A stretch of 10,815 nt of DNA. Origin: Larix sibirica (Eukaryota > Streptophyta > Pinopsida > Pinales > Pinaceae). The DNA is taken from the NCBI GenBank assembly GCA_004151065.3, contig NWUY0300039312.1, forward strand, positions 23,318 to 34,132. The letters are read 5' to 3'. Each line of letters starts with the position of its first letter. Position 1 is the first letter of the stretch. Below, one piece after another: positions 1 through 7,890 of this stretch. The translations under genes and the position numbers were made by a program. The notes under the pieces are model-generated. The model made no database searches and was not told the origin of the DNA. It saw nothing but the letters and a program-made list of their open reading frames with translations.

Positions 1-1
1 A

Positions 2-2843
2 CCCAATTTTGTGCCCCTTCATGATTTGACCTTGATGAATTTGAAAGACCTTCAATTTTTCGGCACCACAACAAAGGTTCTAAAGTGTACCGAGTTCTTG
101 ATCAACTGAGTGCATGGCCACTACATATATCTAGATTTCCAATATTAGATTCACGTAGATGATATTAATCGTCTAGAAAGACTATCAATGACAAGGGAGG
201 ACGTTGCTATCGCATTTCAAGGTGACCACAAAAGAGGTCGGAACTACTAAGAGCCGAGCATGTATAACCGATATGGCATAAAATGCAGAGGGAAACGCAT
301 CGTAATTGCCAATATTAATCACCCGTAGATCAAGATTGCATGTCATATTATGGCCAACTGTTTCATGAAAGGAGAATGCACCTTGGACACAATTTTTGTT
401 GCGGATTCTTGAGTTCAAGGTGTTAAGTTGAATTGGTGCAAGTACTTGATGGATAAGCTCTTACAGGCATGTGCAGATGCACAAAATTCCGGTGGCTACT
501 TTATTTTTGAATATTTTCTCATAGCGATGGCCATGTGGAAATGGAAACCCCCAAAAGGTAGAGAATTGTAGTGCATCACTCTTCAACAAGGTACTGCACA
601 AATGTTTTCCCCATGAAGAACTCAGACCCGATGCTACCAATGTCGTGTTCAAAAACAAAGCCTTTTTCTAGTGGTACCTATATCTTAAGGAGGTGGCACT
701 GGATCGAATTTAGTGGAACTTGTTAACCAACTACATTTCTAAAGTCTGGTTTGAAAGCGATCATGTTAACACCTTCATTCAACCAGAAGAAGTTAACCCA
801 GACAAATTTAAAGCACATTCCTTACCATTCTGTTTGCTCCTAGGGAATTTCACAAAGAGGTCAACAGTTGGATAGGAGTAATGACTGTGTCAACAAAACA
901 AGGTAGTTTGGTAAATAGAAAAGAAAAGAAGATGTGCCCCCTAAGGAATCTTTATAGGAAACATACCAACCTATTGCAACCAAATTCCCACATCTTCCAC
1001 TTCCCCCGTCGTTCGAATCCCTTGTAGATACTACTATGATCCCCGCAAAGTTCATGAAGGATTCCTTCGCTTTCTAGGGAAGACCGAAACAACCATGCAT
1101 TAATAACCCCTCCATTGCAACACCATTACCTGCCACCTCCACCATCCCTATGCCTTCTTATGCAATTCTTCCCCGAGTTACCCAAACCTTTACCACCCTC
1201 CCCCGCTTATGAAGTTTCCCCTTCCGACATAACTTACTTCAACATCCCTTTAGACTGATGCCGAGAATACTTTTGTTATCAATATCCTTGATGATCCCTT
1301 AGAGACCATTCATACATTGTCAAGAGTCCCAATGCACCAAGAAATCCCCTCATAGAAGTAGGCCTCCCATGATATTGCTGAAGGCCAAGAATCATCAGAT
1401 GACTTGTAAGCCACCATATCTGACACCTTGTTGCAACAGACATGTCAACAACCAGATCCTCCAAGTGATCAAGAACAAGAACAATATGATCTATCTCGAC
1501 AGTATGAAGATGTCCAAGAGATACCGCTATTAGAGGACATTCCCATGAATGAGGCATAGGATGAAAAACATGTGGAGATGCATGAAATCCCTTCACCAAC
1601 TCCAATAGTTAAACAAGTTTCTCTCCAAGACCATATTACATTGTTCACGTAGGACCCAAATAATTGTAGAGTTATTCTTTGGATTTGTCAAGAGCACAAC
1701 AACATCATTCCCCTCATGTCTAAATAAACCCAACAGAAGATTGTGTAGAATAGAATAGTCCGCTAGGAGGCAGAGCCTCATTCGAGACACCATTCTATGC
1801 AATGAGTTTCTGGCGGCCTACCCATATGATCTCTACCACAGGTGCAACAATTCCAGACTATAACACATTTTCAACAGAACAATTGTTTGAGCATATTTGA
1901 TGTATTGCAACTGAGGCTATGCGTCATATAGTTCAAGTCAAGACTAAACATAGCAGCCTCAAACAAGCATATGAAGATATCCACATAGAACTGGTGGATT
2001 CCCTTGTAACCAATATGAAAGAACAATAGGGAAGGATAGATATGAAAAACACCATCACAGCTCTGTGTGATCAAATGGGAGCAATGTGGTACCAAGTATG
2101 ACAACATTTACTGTCCGTGCCATAAGAAATTTCAGTTGCCATGTCACAAGAAATCCTTAAGCTCTTCTGCACCTCATGGCATCAACTCAAGATAGAATGC
2201 ATAGAACTACAACAACAATTTCGTACCATCCATAATCAGGGAAATGAGAAACAAGTACACTTGATGGCTGAGGTACTAGAAGTTACTAAAGAAGTTACAG
2301 ACATCTGCAACAAGGTGAAGCACAAAACCCAACAAAGTCATCATATTTTTTCTACACTTAATAACTGGGCCGACATCTTATCCAAAAAGCAACGACTAGT
2401 AGATTGTTTGCGAGAAAAGGTTAAACACTTGAATATAGAATCCCAGACCACAGTTAATCCTCTCAATCATGAGCACAAGTATCAAGAATCACAACAAGCT
2501 GATGATGGGTTGGCTACACTATATGACCAAGGTTTCACTACTAAGCAGAATCTACAACAACTAAAGCCAACGACCCAATTCACATACATAGATTTACAAC
2601 AATTAGATTAGTTTGAGGACCAAGACCCAAAAATTGCAACATCAAATGCCCTCCCTCCCAGATACAAATAAATCTCAAAGCTTTCTAGCTAGTGCCGATA
2701 TTTTGCTTGGCAAGTGGAAGTCCAAATTGGAAGCGTTCGAAGTCCCTATATAACGTACATTCGTAGAAGTACTAGAGTTGGATCCTTCATTTGAAGAGCT
2801 TGCACCAGATGATGTGCAAGATTCAAGAACACATCCGAGTTGA
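2..2843 (+). pseudogene. Long decayed reading frame of unknown protein (left end outside window)
   Basis: I do not recognise this protein. Coding character can be followed almost continuously if the frame is switched at decay points: frame 2 from 2 to about 560, frame 3 to about 840, frame 2 to about 1010, frame 3 to about 1080, frame 2 to about 1252, frame 3 to about 1640, frame 2 to about 2645, frame 3 to TGA 2841-2843. In-frame stops include 107, 146, 248, 326, 410, 669, 711, 1353, 1359, 1407, 1557, 1661, 1667, 1721, 1751, 1898, 2027, 2099, 2123, 2609 and 2751. The first third is mixed globular-looking sequence. Around 1090-1250 it is proline-rich (QHHYLPPPPSL). Around 1440-1560 it is acidic and Gln-rich (SDQEQEQYDLSRQYEDVQ). 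From 1900 to 2611 it is Gln/Lys/Glu-rich and helical, like a coiled coil. The longest clean stretch is 2141-2608. It is probably the extra or gag-like ORF of a retroelement, but a host gene copy is not excluded. No RT, integrase or transposase motif was seen. Confidence 0.6.
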
Positions 2844-3630
2844 ATCATGGGTGAGTCAACCATTGTGGTTAGGGCCTTTTGGATCCTTCATTTTTGGAAA
2901 GGCCCCTAAATGCAGAAGATAGTGTGGGGTAAAGAGGTGGAAGGTGCAGAAGCCCCTAATAGTTGCAATGGTTTGGACCCGCCCCATGACTATTGAAAGA
3001 AGCACGAGGAAAGCAGACATAAATGGTAGTGGCAAAAGAGAAGAATATATACATACAAAGAATAAATATAGAGAAGAACGAATAGGGAGAGAGGACTAGA
3101 TCAAGACCCAGCCACACCTGAGAAACATTGATACCTTTATGTTTCTGGGTTTTCTGTAATGTAATTGGGGTATGGGTTTCTGTTCTTTGTGATACTACGA
3201 CGGTTCATTCCACGGATGATAATGTAAGGCCTCATCTCCATGGATATGAAATGTAATAGAGGGCCATGGATATGAAATGTAACAGAGGTTGTTAGTAGTA
3301 TAAATGAAGGAATTTTGCCCCCACTAAATTTTCTATGTATGGTTTATACTATGTTTGTTGTTTAATGGATAGTCTATATTTCTATTTCATATATGCATGC
3401 TATGATTAATGGAACTCTGTTGTGATAATACTAAGATGAATATTGTTGCAGTGTGAAGAACACCAACCCTCATAGGCTTATCCTTGCATTTAACCCTCCT
3501 GACCTCACATAGGTCTTGGTTGTGCTTCGGGTGAGACCTTCTCCTTTAGGGGATTGAAAATGCCAGTACACTAGACTACATTGGTGGCCTTTTGTTGGCC
3601 CTTGCCCAATCTCTAATTTTACGCCAACAA
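2844..3630 (+). other. Non-coding tail of the plus-strand unit, LTR-like in character
   Basis: There is no reading frame here. The segment follows the last stop of the decayed plus-strand frame and ends where the minus-strand gypsy coding begins. A purine-rich run at about 2932-2952 (GTGGGGTAAAGAGGTGGAAGG) lies directly before TGCAGAAGCCCC, which is how a polypurine tract followed by an LTR start would look. An A/T-rich stretch with AATAAATATA lies at about 3060. CATTGGTGGCC at about 3579 could be an LTR end. None of these is conclusive, because no second copy of this LTR is in the window. Confidence 0.3.
3238..3288. repeat. 25-bp tandem duplication
   Basis: CCATGGATATGAAATGTAAT/CAGAGG occurs twice, at 3238-3262 and 3264-3288, separated by one G (period 26). 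The copies differ at one base (T versus C). It lies in non-coding sequence, so replication slippage is the likely cause. Confidence 0.9.
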
Positions 3631-3632
3631 AA
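3590..3632. repeat. 10-bp inverted repeat at the junction of two elements
   Basis: TTTTGTTGGC (3590-3599) and GCCAACAAAA (3623-3632) form a perfect inverted repeat with a 23-nt spacer. The right arm ends exactly where recognisable integrase coding on the minus strand stops. It may mark the terminus of the plus-strand unit. Confidence 0.6.
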
Positions 3633-4205
3633 TTTCTTCCCACTTTTGATTAGTAATGTGTATAGGACTGAGTAACCTTTGTGACATAACATTTTCGCTC
3701 TTATTTCTTTGACAAGTACCACATTCAACAACATACTTTTGAATGTCCTTGTTCATTCCCTTCCAATAAAAAGATTGTCGTACATTGTAGTAAGATTTGA
3801 AAAATCCTACATGACCTGCAATTGGAGAGTCATGTGATTCCCCTAAGAATTTTATTTTATATTTTGATGTTGAGGTTAGATAGATCCTCCCCTTGTACCA
3901 AAGAATGTCATTTCTCCATTCAAATTTGAATTTTGTCCCAAACTATTAATGATGGAAGAATATTTGGGGTCTTTGACGTATTCCACTATTTCATCTAGTG
4001 AGTCAGGGATTATGATTGATGGTTCATATGATGTTAATGCATCGACAACGACATTCTCCTTCCCCTTTTTGTGTAGTATTTCCATATCAAAGGTGGTAAT
4101 TTTCTCTATCCATTTTTAATGCTCCACAAACATTGTCTTTTGTCGAAGTAGGTACTTAAGACTATTGTGGTTGGTACATATCAAGAATTTACTTCACAAG
4201 AGATA
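3631..4205 (-). pseudogene. RNase H end, linker and integrase zinc finger remnant
   Basis: On the minus strand this continues the RNase H domain (TNHNSLKYLL, then EILHKKGKENVVVDAL). Next come a linker of about 60 residues and the integrase N-terminal HHCC domain with ESHDSPIAGHVGFFKSYYN, FYWKGMNKDIQKYV and VECGTCQRN, the expected H-x3-7-H ... C-x2-C zinc ligands. Family members continue from WEEI into the DDE catalytic core. Here the match stops at that point, at about 3631, followed by LLA and a stop. At least one in-frame stop (after MFVEH, near 4117) and a frameshift near 3880 (GTRGGSI-stop, with the expected GRIYL in another frame) disable it. The Asp of the family's TDHxSL motif is Asn here. 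Confidence 0.9.
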
Positions 4206-4755
4206 TTATCTCCATTTAGCTAATGCATGCATAATAGAAAGCATATGTTTATCACAAGTAGATTTTAAACTTTCCCTCTTATTGAGCTTCTGAATTTTGA
4301 AGGCTAATGGATGTTCTTCTTGCATTAGCACTGTGCCTATTCCAAAACTTGAAGAATCACATTCCACCACAACAGTTTTTGTGAAATCAAGAGTTGCTAA
4401 CATGTGTTGATGACACAACCTTCTACAAGGTTTTGAAACATTATTTTGCCTTGTTATTCCATTGAAAGGAATTCTTCTTGAGTAAGTTTGATAGTGGCGT
4501 TGTCTGACAAGTGTGCATAGTTATTGATGAACCTTTTGTAATATCTTGTTAAACCCAGAAAGCCTTTTAATTTAGATATGTTATTTGGTTTTTCCATTCT
4601 ATGATTGATTTAGTTTTGTTTGGATCTACCTTGATCCCTTCTCTGGATATGACATGGCCAAGGTCTTCGACTTCTTCCTTGCCGAAGGTACACTTTGACA
4701 TTTTTGCATTAAACATATTTTCTTCTAATATGGAGAGTACTTCACCTTCACCATA
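4206..4755 (-). pseudogene. Reverse transcriptase C-terminal part and RNase H remnant
   Basis: Minus-strand residues ILEENMFNAKMSKCTFGKEE, LGHVISREGIKVDPNK and IIEW match the conserved end of Ty3/gypsy reverse transcriptase. After a frameshift near 4570 come GFLGLTRYYKRF-type residues. RNase H follows at 4418-4206 with LATLDFTKTVVVECDSSSFG, GIGTVLMQEEHPLAF and MLSIMHALAKW, keeping the first catalytic Asp (VECDSS). The N-terminal and catalytic (YxDD) parts of RT are absent. The segment begins directly against gag sequence at about 4755, showing an internal deletion. Confidence 0.9.
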
Positions 4756-5353
4756 GGAACCAATCATAAGATTCACCGTTTAAATTATTAGAGGTCATTA
4801 TTATTTTTTCTCATTCACCAAGTGGAGGATTTGATTCAAAGAGACCCTCCATTTTGTTGACCCATACGTTGGCCCCTCTATGATCTTTGCCATCATATTT
4901 CGGTAATTCCTTTTTAATTTTGTGGTAATATCTATCTTGAAACCTATCTTGAAACCCCGAGTTACTAGTATTTCCTAAGAGAGATATTCACGTGTCTTCT
5001 CTATTTGATTCTTCTCTTCTTGGGAATGGGGAAAACTGAGGTGTTAATTGATCCAATTTCTCCATGATCATTTAAAACTTGTCATCGATTCTAACATTTG
5101 ATACCTCTTTGTCATATTTCTCCACTGCTCTTAAGGCATGTATATTGTGTATCGAATCTTTTACTTGTTGCAATGCAATTGTATGCTTTGTTTCTTGTTG
5201 GGACAATAATTATTTTAATTCTCCTTTTTGTGTGTTCAAGATACTCTCAATGTCATCTAAATGAGATTTTATAATTTTTATGTCTTCCTCGTGGTTATAT
5301 AATTCTTTATTTATGTCCTAATTGGTTACCAATTTCTTCTTTCCCGATTCCAT
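4755..5353 (-). pseudogene. gag N-terminal part of the gypsy-like element
   Basis: A single minus-strand frame runs from ATG 5353-5351 for about 200 codons without a frameshift, broken by five stops (TAG, TAA, TAA, TGA, TGA). The first about 120 residues are charged and heptad-like (SHLDDIESILNTQ, ALQQVKDSIHNIHALRAVEK), suggesting a coiled coil. The C-terminal part has the retrotransposon gag signature ELPKYDGKDHRGANVWVNKM then GLFESNPP and LNGESYDWF. The rest of gag, including the zinc knuckle, is deleted. The family and position (gag beside the primer binding site) make the call firm; the start is inferred from the first ATG after the leader. Confidence 0.85.
4932..4955 (-). repeat. 12-bp perfect tandem repeat inside gag
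   Basis: CTATCTTGAAAC is present twice in immediate succession (4932-4943 and 4944-4955). It encodes FQDRFQDR on the minus strand in the gag frame and is in phase, so it would not have broken the frame. Confidence 0.9.
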
Positions 5354-5555
5354 TTAAAATTTTGAAATTGCAATTGTATTGTATGGACTGTGTAGAAGTA
5401 CGAGAAATATATAAGTATTTATTTGTACAGAAGTATGGATGGTACATTTGGTATGAAAGTACATACAATACATAAGTATAGACTATACAGGTTGTACATA
5501 GGTATTGCTATATGTAAATCCTTGTAGCCTTAAACCTGTGCATGCAAATCAATAA
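5354..5555 (-). other. Untranslated leader between primer binding site and gag
   Basis: About 200 bp with no reading frame, lying between the primer binding site and the first gag ATG on the minus strand. Length and position suit an LTR retrotransposon leader. It contains several TACA/TGTA-rich stretches (5380-5510) but no clear structure. Confidence 0.6.
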
Positions 5556-5567
5556 GCTCTGATACCA
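5556..5567 (-). other. Primer binding site, initiator tRNA-Met type
   Basis: The minus strand reads TGGTATCAGAGC, the exact 12-nt complement of the 3' end of plant initiator tRNA-Met, the usual primer of plant LTR retrotransposons. It lies one base from the LTR end, which fixes the orientation of the element as minus. Confidence 0.95.
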
Positions 5568-5568
5568 C

Positions 5569-5870
5569 TGTAGCATCATAAACACATGAATTTTATTCGA
5601 TAAAACTATATCAATGTTGAATAAGTAATTGTTGAATGAAAAGTGATGATGTTCAAGTACAATTGGAACCTATAAATAGGTCTATTTGTGCCTTTCCATC
5701 TGAAAAAGGCATGTCTTTTAATTTAATTAATAATAATTTTTTTTATTTTATCTCCTTATGTTTATTTAGGCATTATTATTAATATTATTTATTTATTTAA
5801 TTATTTATTACGATACTTTAGTATTGTTTTTATTTATTTTTTTAAGCTAGATTATGTTGATCTAAGTACA
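5569..5870 (-). repeat. 5' LTR of the gypsy-like element (about 302 bp)
   Basis: The LTR end beside the primer binding site is certain: on the plus strand the LTR begins TGTAG at 5569. The other border is inferred from TACA at 5867-5870, which would give perfect TGTA...TACA ends. Inside, on the minus strand, are a TATA-like TATTTATAGG (5680-5671) and AATAAA (5597-5592), in the order promoter then polyadenylation signal expected in an LTR. The U3 part (5715-5860) is almost pure A/T. No second copy is in the window to confirm the border. Confidence 0.7.
5671..5680 (-). promoter_or_regulatory. TATA-like box of the LTR promoter
   Basis: TATTTATAGG on the minus strand lies about 110 bp before the primer binding site, a usual place for an LTR TATA box. 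The plus strand reads TATAAATAGG, an equally good TATA box, so the strand assignment rests on the element's orientation and not on the motif. Confidence 0.5.
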
Positions 5871-6375
5871 TTATATTCTAGCCCCCCAATCCTATTAGAA
5901 ATAATTAGCAAATTTCCTATATCCTTGGATAAACAAGTAAGTTTCACAACCTTAGAGTTTGAAGGTGGTATTGGTGTCTTACCAATCTTCAAGGAATGTG
6001 CTAACATAGTTATGCTGCCCAAAATTTTCTCCACACTGATTCACCCACCTTCAACTATGGCTTCACATGCAACCATCACATTTGTTAGTGATTATCATTT
6101 TGTAATTGCTTTGCTTCATAAGGGTCCCCATCCTTTACCATCTCTGGGTTGACTTTAGACACTGTCTTATGTTTATCATTGGATTGGTGCATACTAGGAG
6201 ATTTCTTGTCCATTTTGAGTGTTATTTAGAACTTATTTTTCTTGACAAATATCTATCCGAGGGTGTTCAAACTATGCTTTTTCCTCCACTCATGTCGAGT
6301 TTTCTTAAAGACACAATCTTCTTTTAGGTGTCATTGAGAATGACAGGTTGAAAAGTGAAATGAATTTAAACACAG
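5871..6375 (+). other. Unassigned segment between two LTR elements, with one unidentified open frame
   Basis: A plus-strand frame is open from 5871 to TAG... no methionine start, ending with a stop at 6150-6152 (about 93 codons, e.g. FTTLEFEGGIGVLPIFKEC and MASHATITFVSDYHF). A second overlapping frame (6106-6327) could continue it after a frameshift. I recognise neither product, and the opposite strand is also open for 60 codons, so this may be chance or an old element remnant. CCCCCC at 5882-5887 beside the LTR border is the only compositional feature. Confidence 0.3.
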
Positions 6376-6622
6376 TGAAATGAAATAAAGTTCATTTTCC
6401 AAATAACCAACATAAGAAGGACAATGAATTGAAATCCATAAAGGACAAATAATAGATATAATTGAATAAGATATGATAAAATATTTAATTGATACATTGC
6501 CATGTAATAACAGTCACAATGGTTAATAAATCATGCTCTTTGGTTACAACACATTCCTTAGTTAGAATGTGCCACTTTATTTGTTACTTTAATGTTATTA
6601 CTTTGATATATACATATAGATA
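6376..6622 (-). repeat. LTR copy, left (end of LTR, interrupted by a SINE)
   Basis: 6407-6454 is identical over 48 bases to 10757-10804, with a weaker match on either side back to TGAAATGAA at 6376-6384 / 10727-10735. TG at the border agrees with an LTR terminus. The LTR continues on the far side of the SINE from about 8224. A near-copy of the border, AGTGAAATGAA, lies 20 bp upstream at 6354-6364. Confidence 0.65.
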
Positions 6623-6630
6623 TGATCATT

Positions 6631-6922
6631 TTTTTTAAACCATGGGAATCGATAACTCGAGAGGATTACCTGGGCTAAGCCCATGTTCAAAGCCACAATT
6701 GCCACTATAACCCAAGAGTATATCCGACAACCTGCAAGCCATATATACCAATAACTCATGACTTAGCAAGGGCCGAGATGTTTAGAGACACACCCAATAT
6801 GGGGGTCCCACTCCAGGGGGAACCTACCTTTCTTGCCTCATCATAGAAGGCCAATGTCTCATTGGGGATTTGAACTCGGGTGGAGAGGTTGTGAAACTTA
6901 TCTCCTCACCATTTGAGTTGTT
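6631..6922 (-). mobile_element. tRNA-derived SINE, split near its 5' end by a retrocopy
   Basis: On the minus strand the head carries an RNA polymerase III A box (ACTCAAATGGT, 6918-6908) and B box (GAGTTCAAATC, 6877-6867). Their starts are 42 nt apart, as in a tRNA. A tRNA-unrelated body of about 230 bp and a short A-tail (6636-6631) follow. Total length is about 292 bp. The first 18 bases are duplicated at 8199-8216 because a 1276-bp sequence inserted there. I cannot name the family. Confidence 0.75.
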
Positions 6923-7235
6923 TTTTTTAAGTAAGACAACATTATATTATATAACAGTCAAAGAGTTACATCGACCTTCTGCCATAGCAATGTTCCAGTC
7001 CCACATTCTAATCCCTTAACACCCACAACCCATCCTTTACAGTCATCAGAAACTAAAATTACCCCTCCACTCTGGGGAAAATAGGGCATTTACCAGTCTT
7101 ATCAGCAAAATTGGACCCTAAAATGGAGACTTCTGCTTGACAATCTAAGCCTATAACTGAAACTATATCACTACTAACAAGCTTAACAAAACAGAAGAGA
7201 GCTATTAATATCTAGTTGATGGACCATCCTCACTA

Positions 7236-7260
7236 GCATTCTGCGAACCCGCATTCTGCG
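7236..7260. repeat. Short direct repeat GCATTCTGCG
   Basis: GCATTCTGCG is present at 7236-7245 and 7251-7260 (15-bp period), in the 3' untranslated part of the retrocopy. Likely local slippage. Confidence 0.7.
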
Positions 7261-7314
7261 TTCCTACAACAACATCCCCCTTCGAAGACGACCTAGGAAG
7301 AAACAAAATACCCA

Positions 7315-7890
7315 CTAATGTCTTGCAATAAGATCAATCTTCATGTGCATGAGTCTGGAATTTGCACAATGCTCTTTCCAGAAGTGCACTAGGATTTCCT
7401 CACCTTGGTTTTTTGCCTCATGTTCAACTAGAATCCGCCCCATAATTCCTTTCATCACCCAAAACATTGAAACAACTTGCTCATACAATGAAAGCCAAGC
7501 ATGGGTCGAACTTGGGTCTATTATCCATTCTTCTAACGCTGAGAAATCCTCCACTAGTTTTACTACCTCCAGGTTGGCCCGGAGTTTCTTCTCCACAACT
7601 TCAATCTCGTCCTGAAATTCTTGCAGAATCAATGCCTTATACATTCGCGCGCCTTGGGTTGCACACAACTGCTCTTGGTTGGCCCGCTTCAGACTAGTGC
7701 CACCCTTTCCTTGCCCTTCGTCCTGCATCTCCATTGCCTTAGACCACTCCGACGTCGAGATATCCAACGAAATTCTCACGGCCACCTTCCACCAAGGACT
7801 ACGTTCATGCAACGACCGCCTACTTCCTCCGCCTCCAACCTTATACCATACTGAGGACCAACTAACATCATGGTCATTAAATCGGTTTGA
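7315..7890 (-). CDS. Unidentified open reading frame inside the retroposed sequence
   Basis: The minus-strand frame is open from just after TAA (7893-7891) to TAG/TAA at 7315, about 191 codons. The first in-frame ATG is at 7734 (MEMQDEGQGKGG), giving about 139 residues. The product is charged and mostly helical: VAVRISLDISTSEWSKAME, then ILQEFQDEIEVVEKKLRANL (coiled-coil-like), LVEDFSALEEWIID, HAWLSLYEQVVSMFWVMKG and MHMKIDLIARH. It has many Trp and Met residues. I do not recognise the family. Another minus-strand frame just upstream (about 8050-7930, GAVMKLNGEEKSGKK) may be the 5' continuation after a frameshift, so this is probably a broken copy of a longer protein. GC-rich composition differs from its surroundings. 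Confidence 0.45.
   Translation of the reverse strand, partial: SNRFNDHDVSWSSVWYKVGGGGSRRSLHERSPWWKVAVRISLDISTSEWSKAMEMQDEGQGKGGTSLKRANQEQLCATQGARMYKALILQEFQDEIEVVEKKLRANLEVVKLVEDFSALEEWIIDPSSTHAWLSLYEQVVSMFWVMKGIMGRILVEHEAKNQGEEILVHFWKEHCANSRLMHMKIDLIARH

Larger units (their letters stand above)
3631..5870 (-). mobile_element. Ty3/gypsy-like LTR retrotransposon, decayed and truncated
   Basis: In element order on the minus strand: 5' LTR (5870-5569), primer binding site for initiator tRNA-Met (5567-5556), a leader of about 200 bp, gag from 5353, RT C-terminal part, RNase H, and the integrase HHCC zinc finger ending at about 3631. Gag-RT-RNase H-integrase order defines the Ty3/gypsy group. The 3' part of gag, the protease and the RT catalytic core are missing through an internal deletion at about 4755. 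The integrase catalytic core and the 3' LTR are missing because the plus-strand unit abuts at about 3631. Stops and frameshifts in every domain make it a dead copy. Confidence 0.9.

Noticed and set aside
185-2107. Many minus-strand open frames of 60-108 codons across 185-2107
   Set aside because: They lie opposite the traced plus-strand frame, have low-complexity or reversed composition, and share no motif with any family. They are shadows of the plus-strand coding remnant.
3579-3605. A primer binding site after CATTGGTGGCC
   Set aside because: It resembles the general form of a plant primer binding site (TTGG...), but I could not match it to a specific tRNA 3' end, and no LTR pair confirms it.
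5079-5264. Plus-strand open frame of 61 codons
   Set aside because: It is the reverse complement of the gag coiled-coil region on the minus strand, which has the family signature downstream in the same frame.
5715-5855. A microsatellite or scaffold-attachment region in the A/T-rich stretch
   Set aside because: No regular repeat unit is present. The A/T richness lies in the U3 part of an LTR and needs no separate explanation.
6867-6918. A tRNA gene, suggested by the A and B boxes
   Set aside because: The boxes and spacing are tRNA-like but no acceptor stem can be paired, and the sequence continues into a tRNA-unrelated body with an A-tail, so it is a SINE head.
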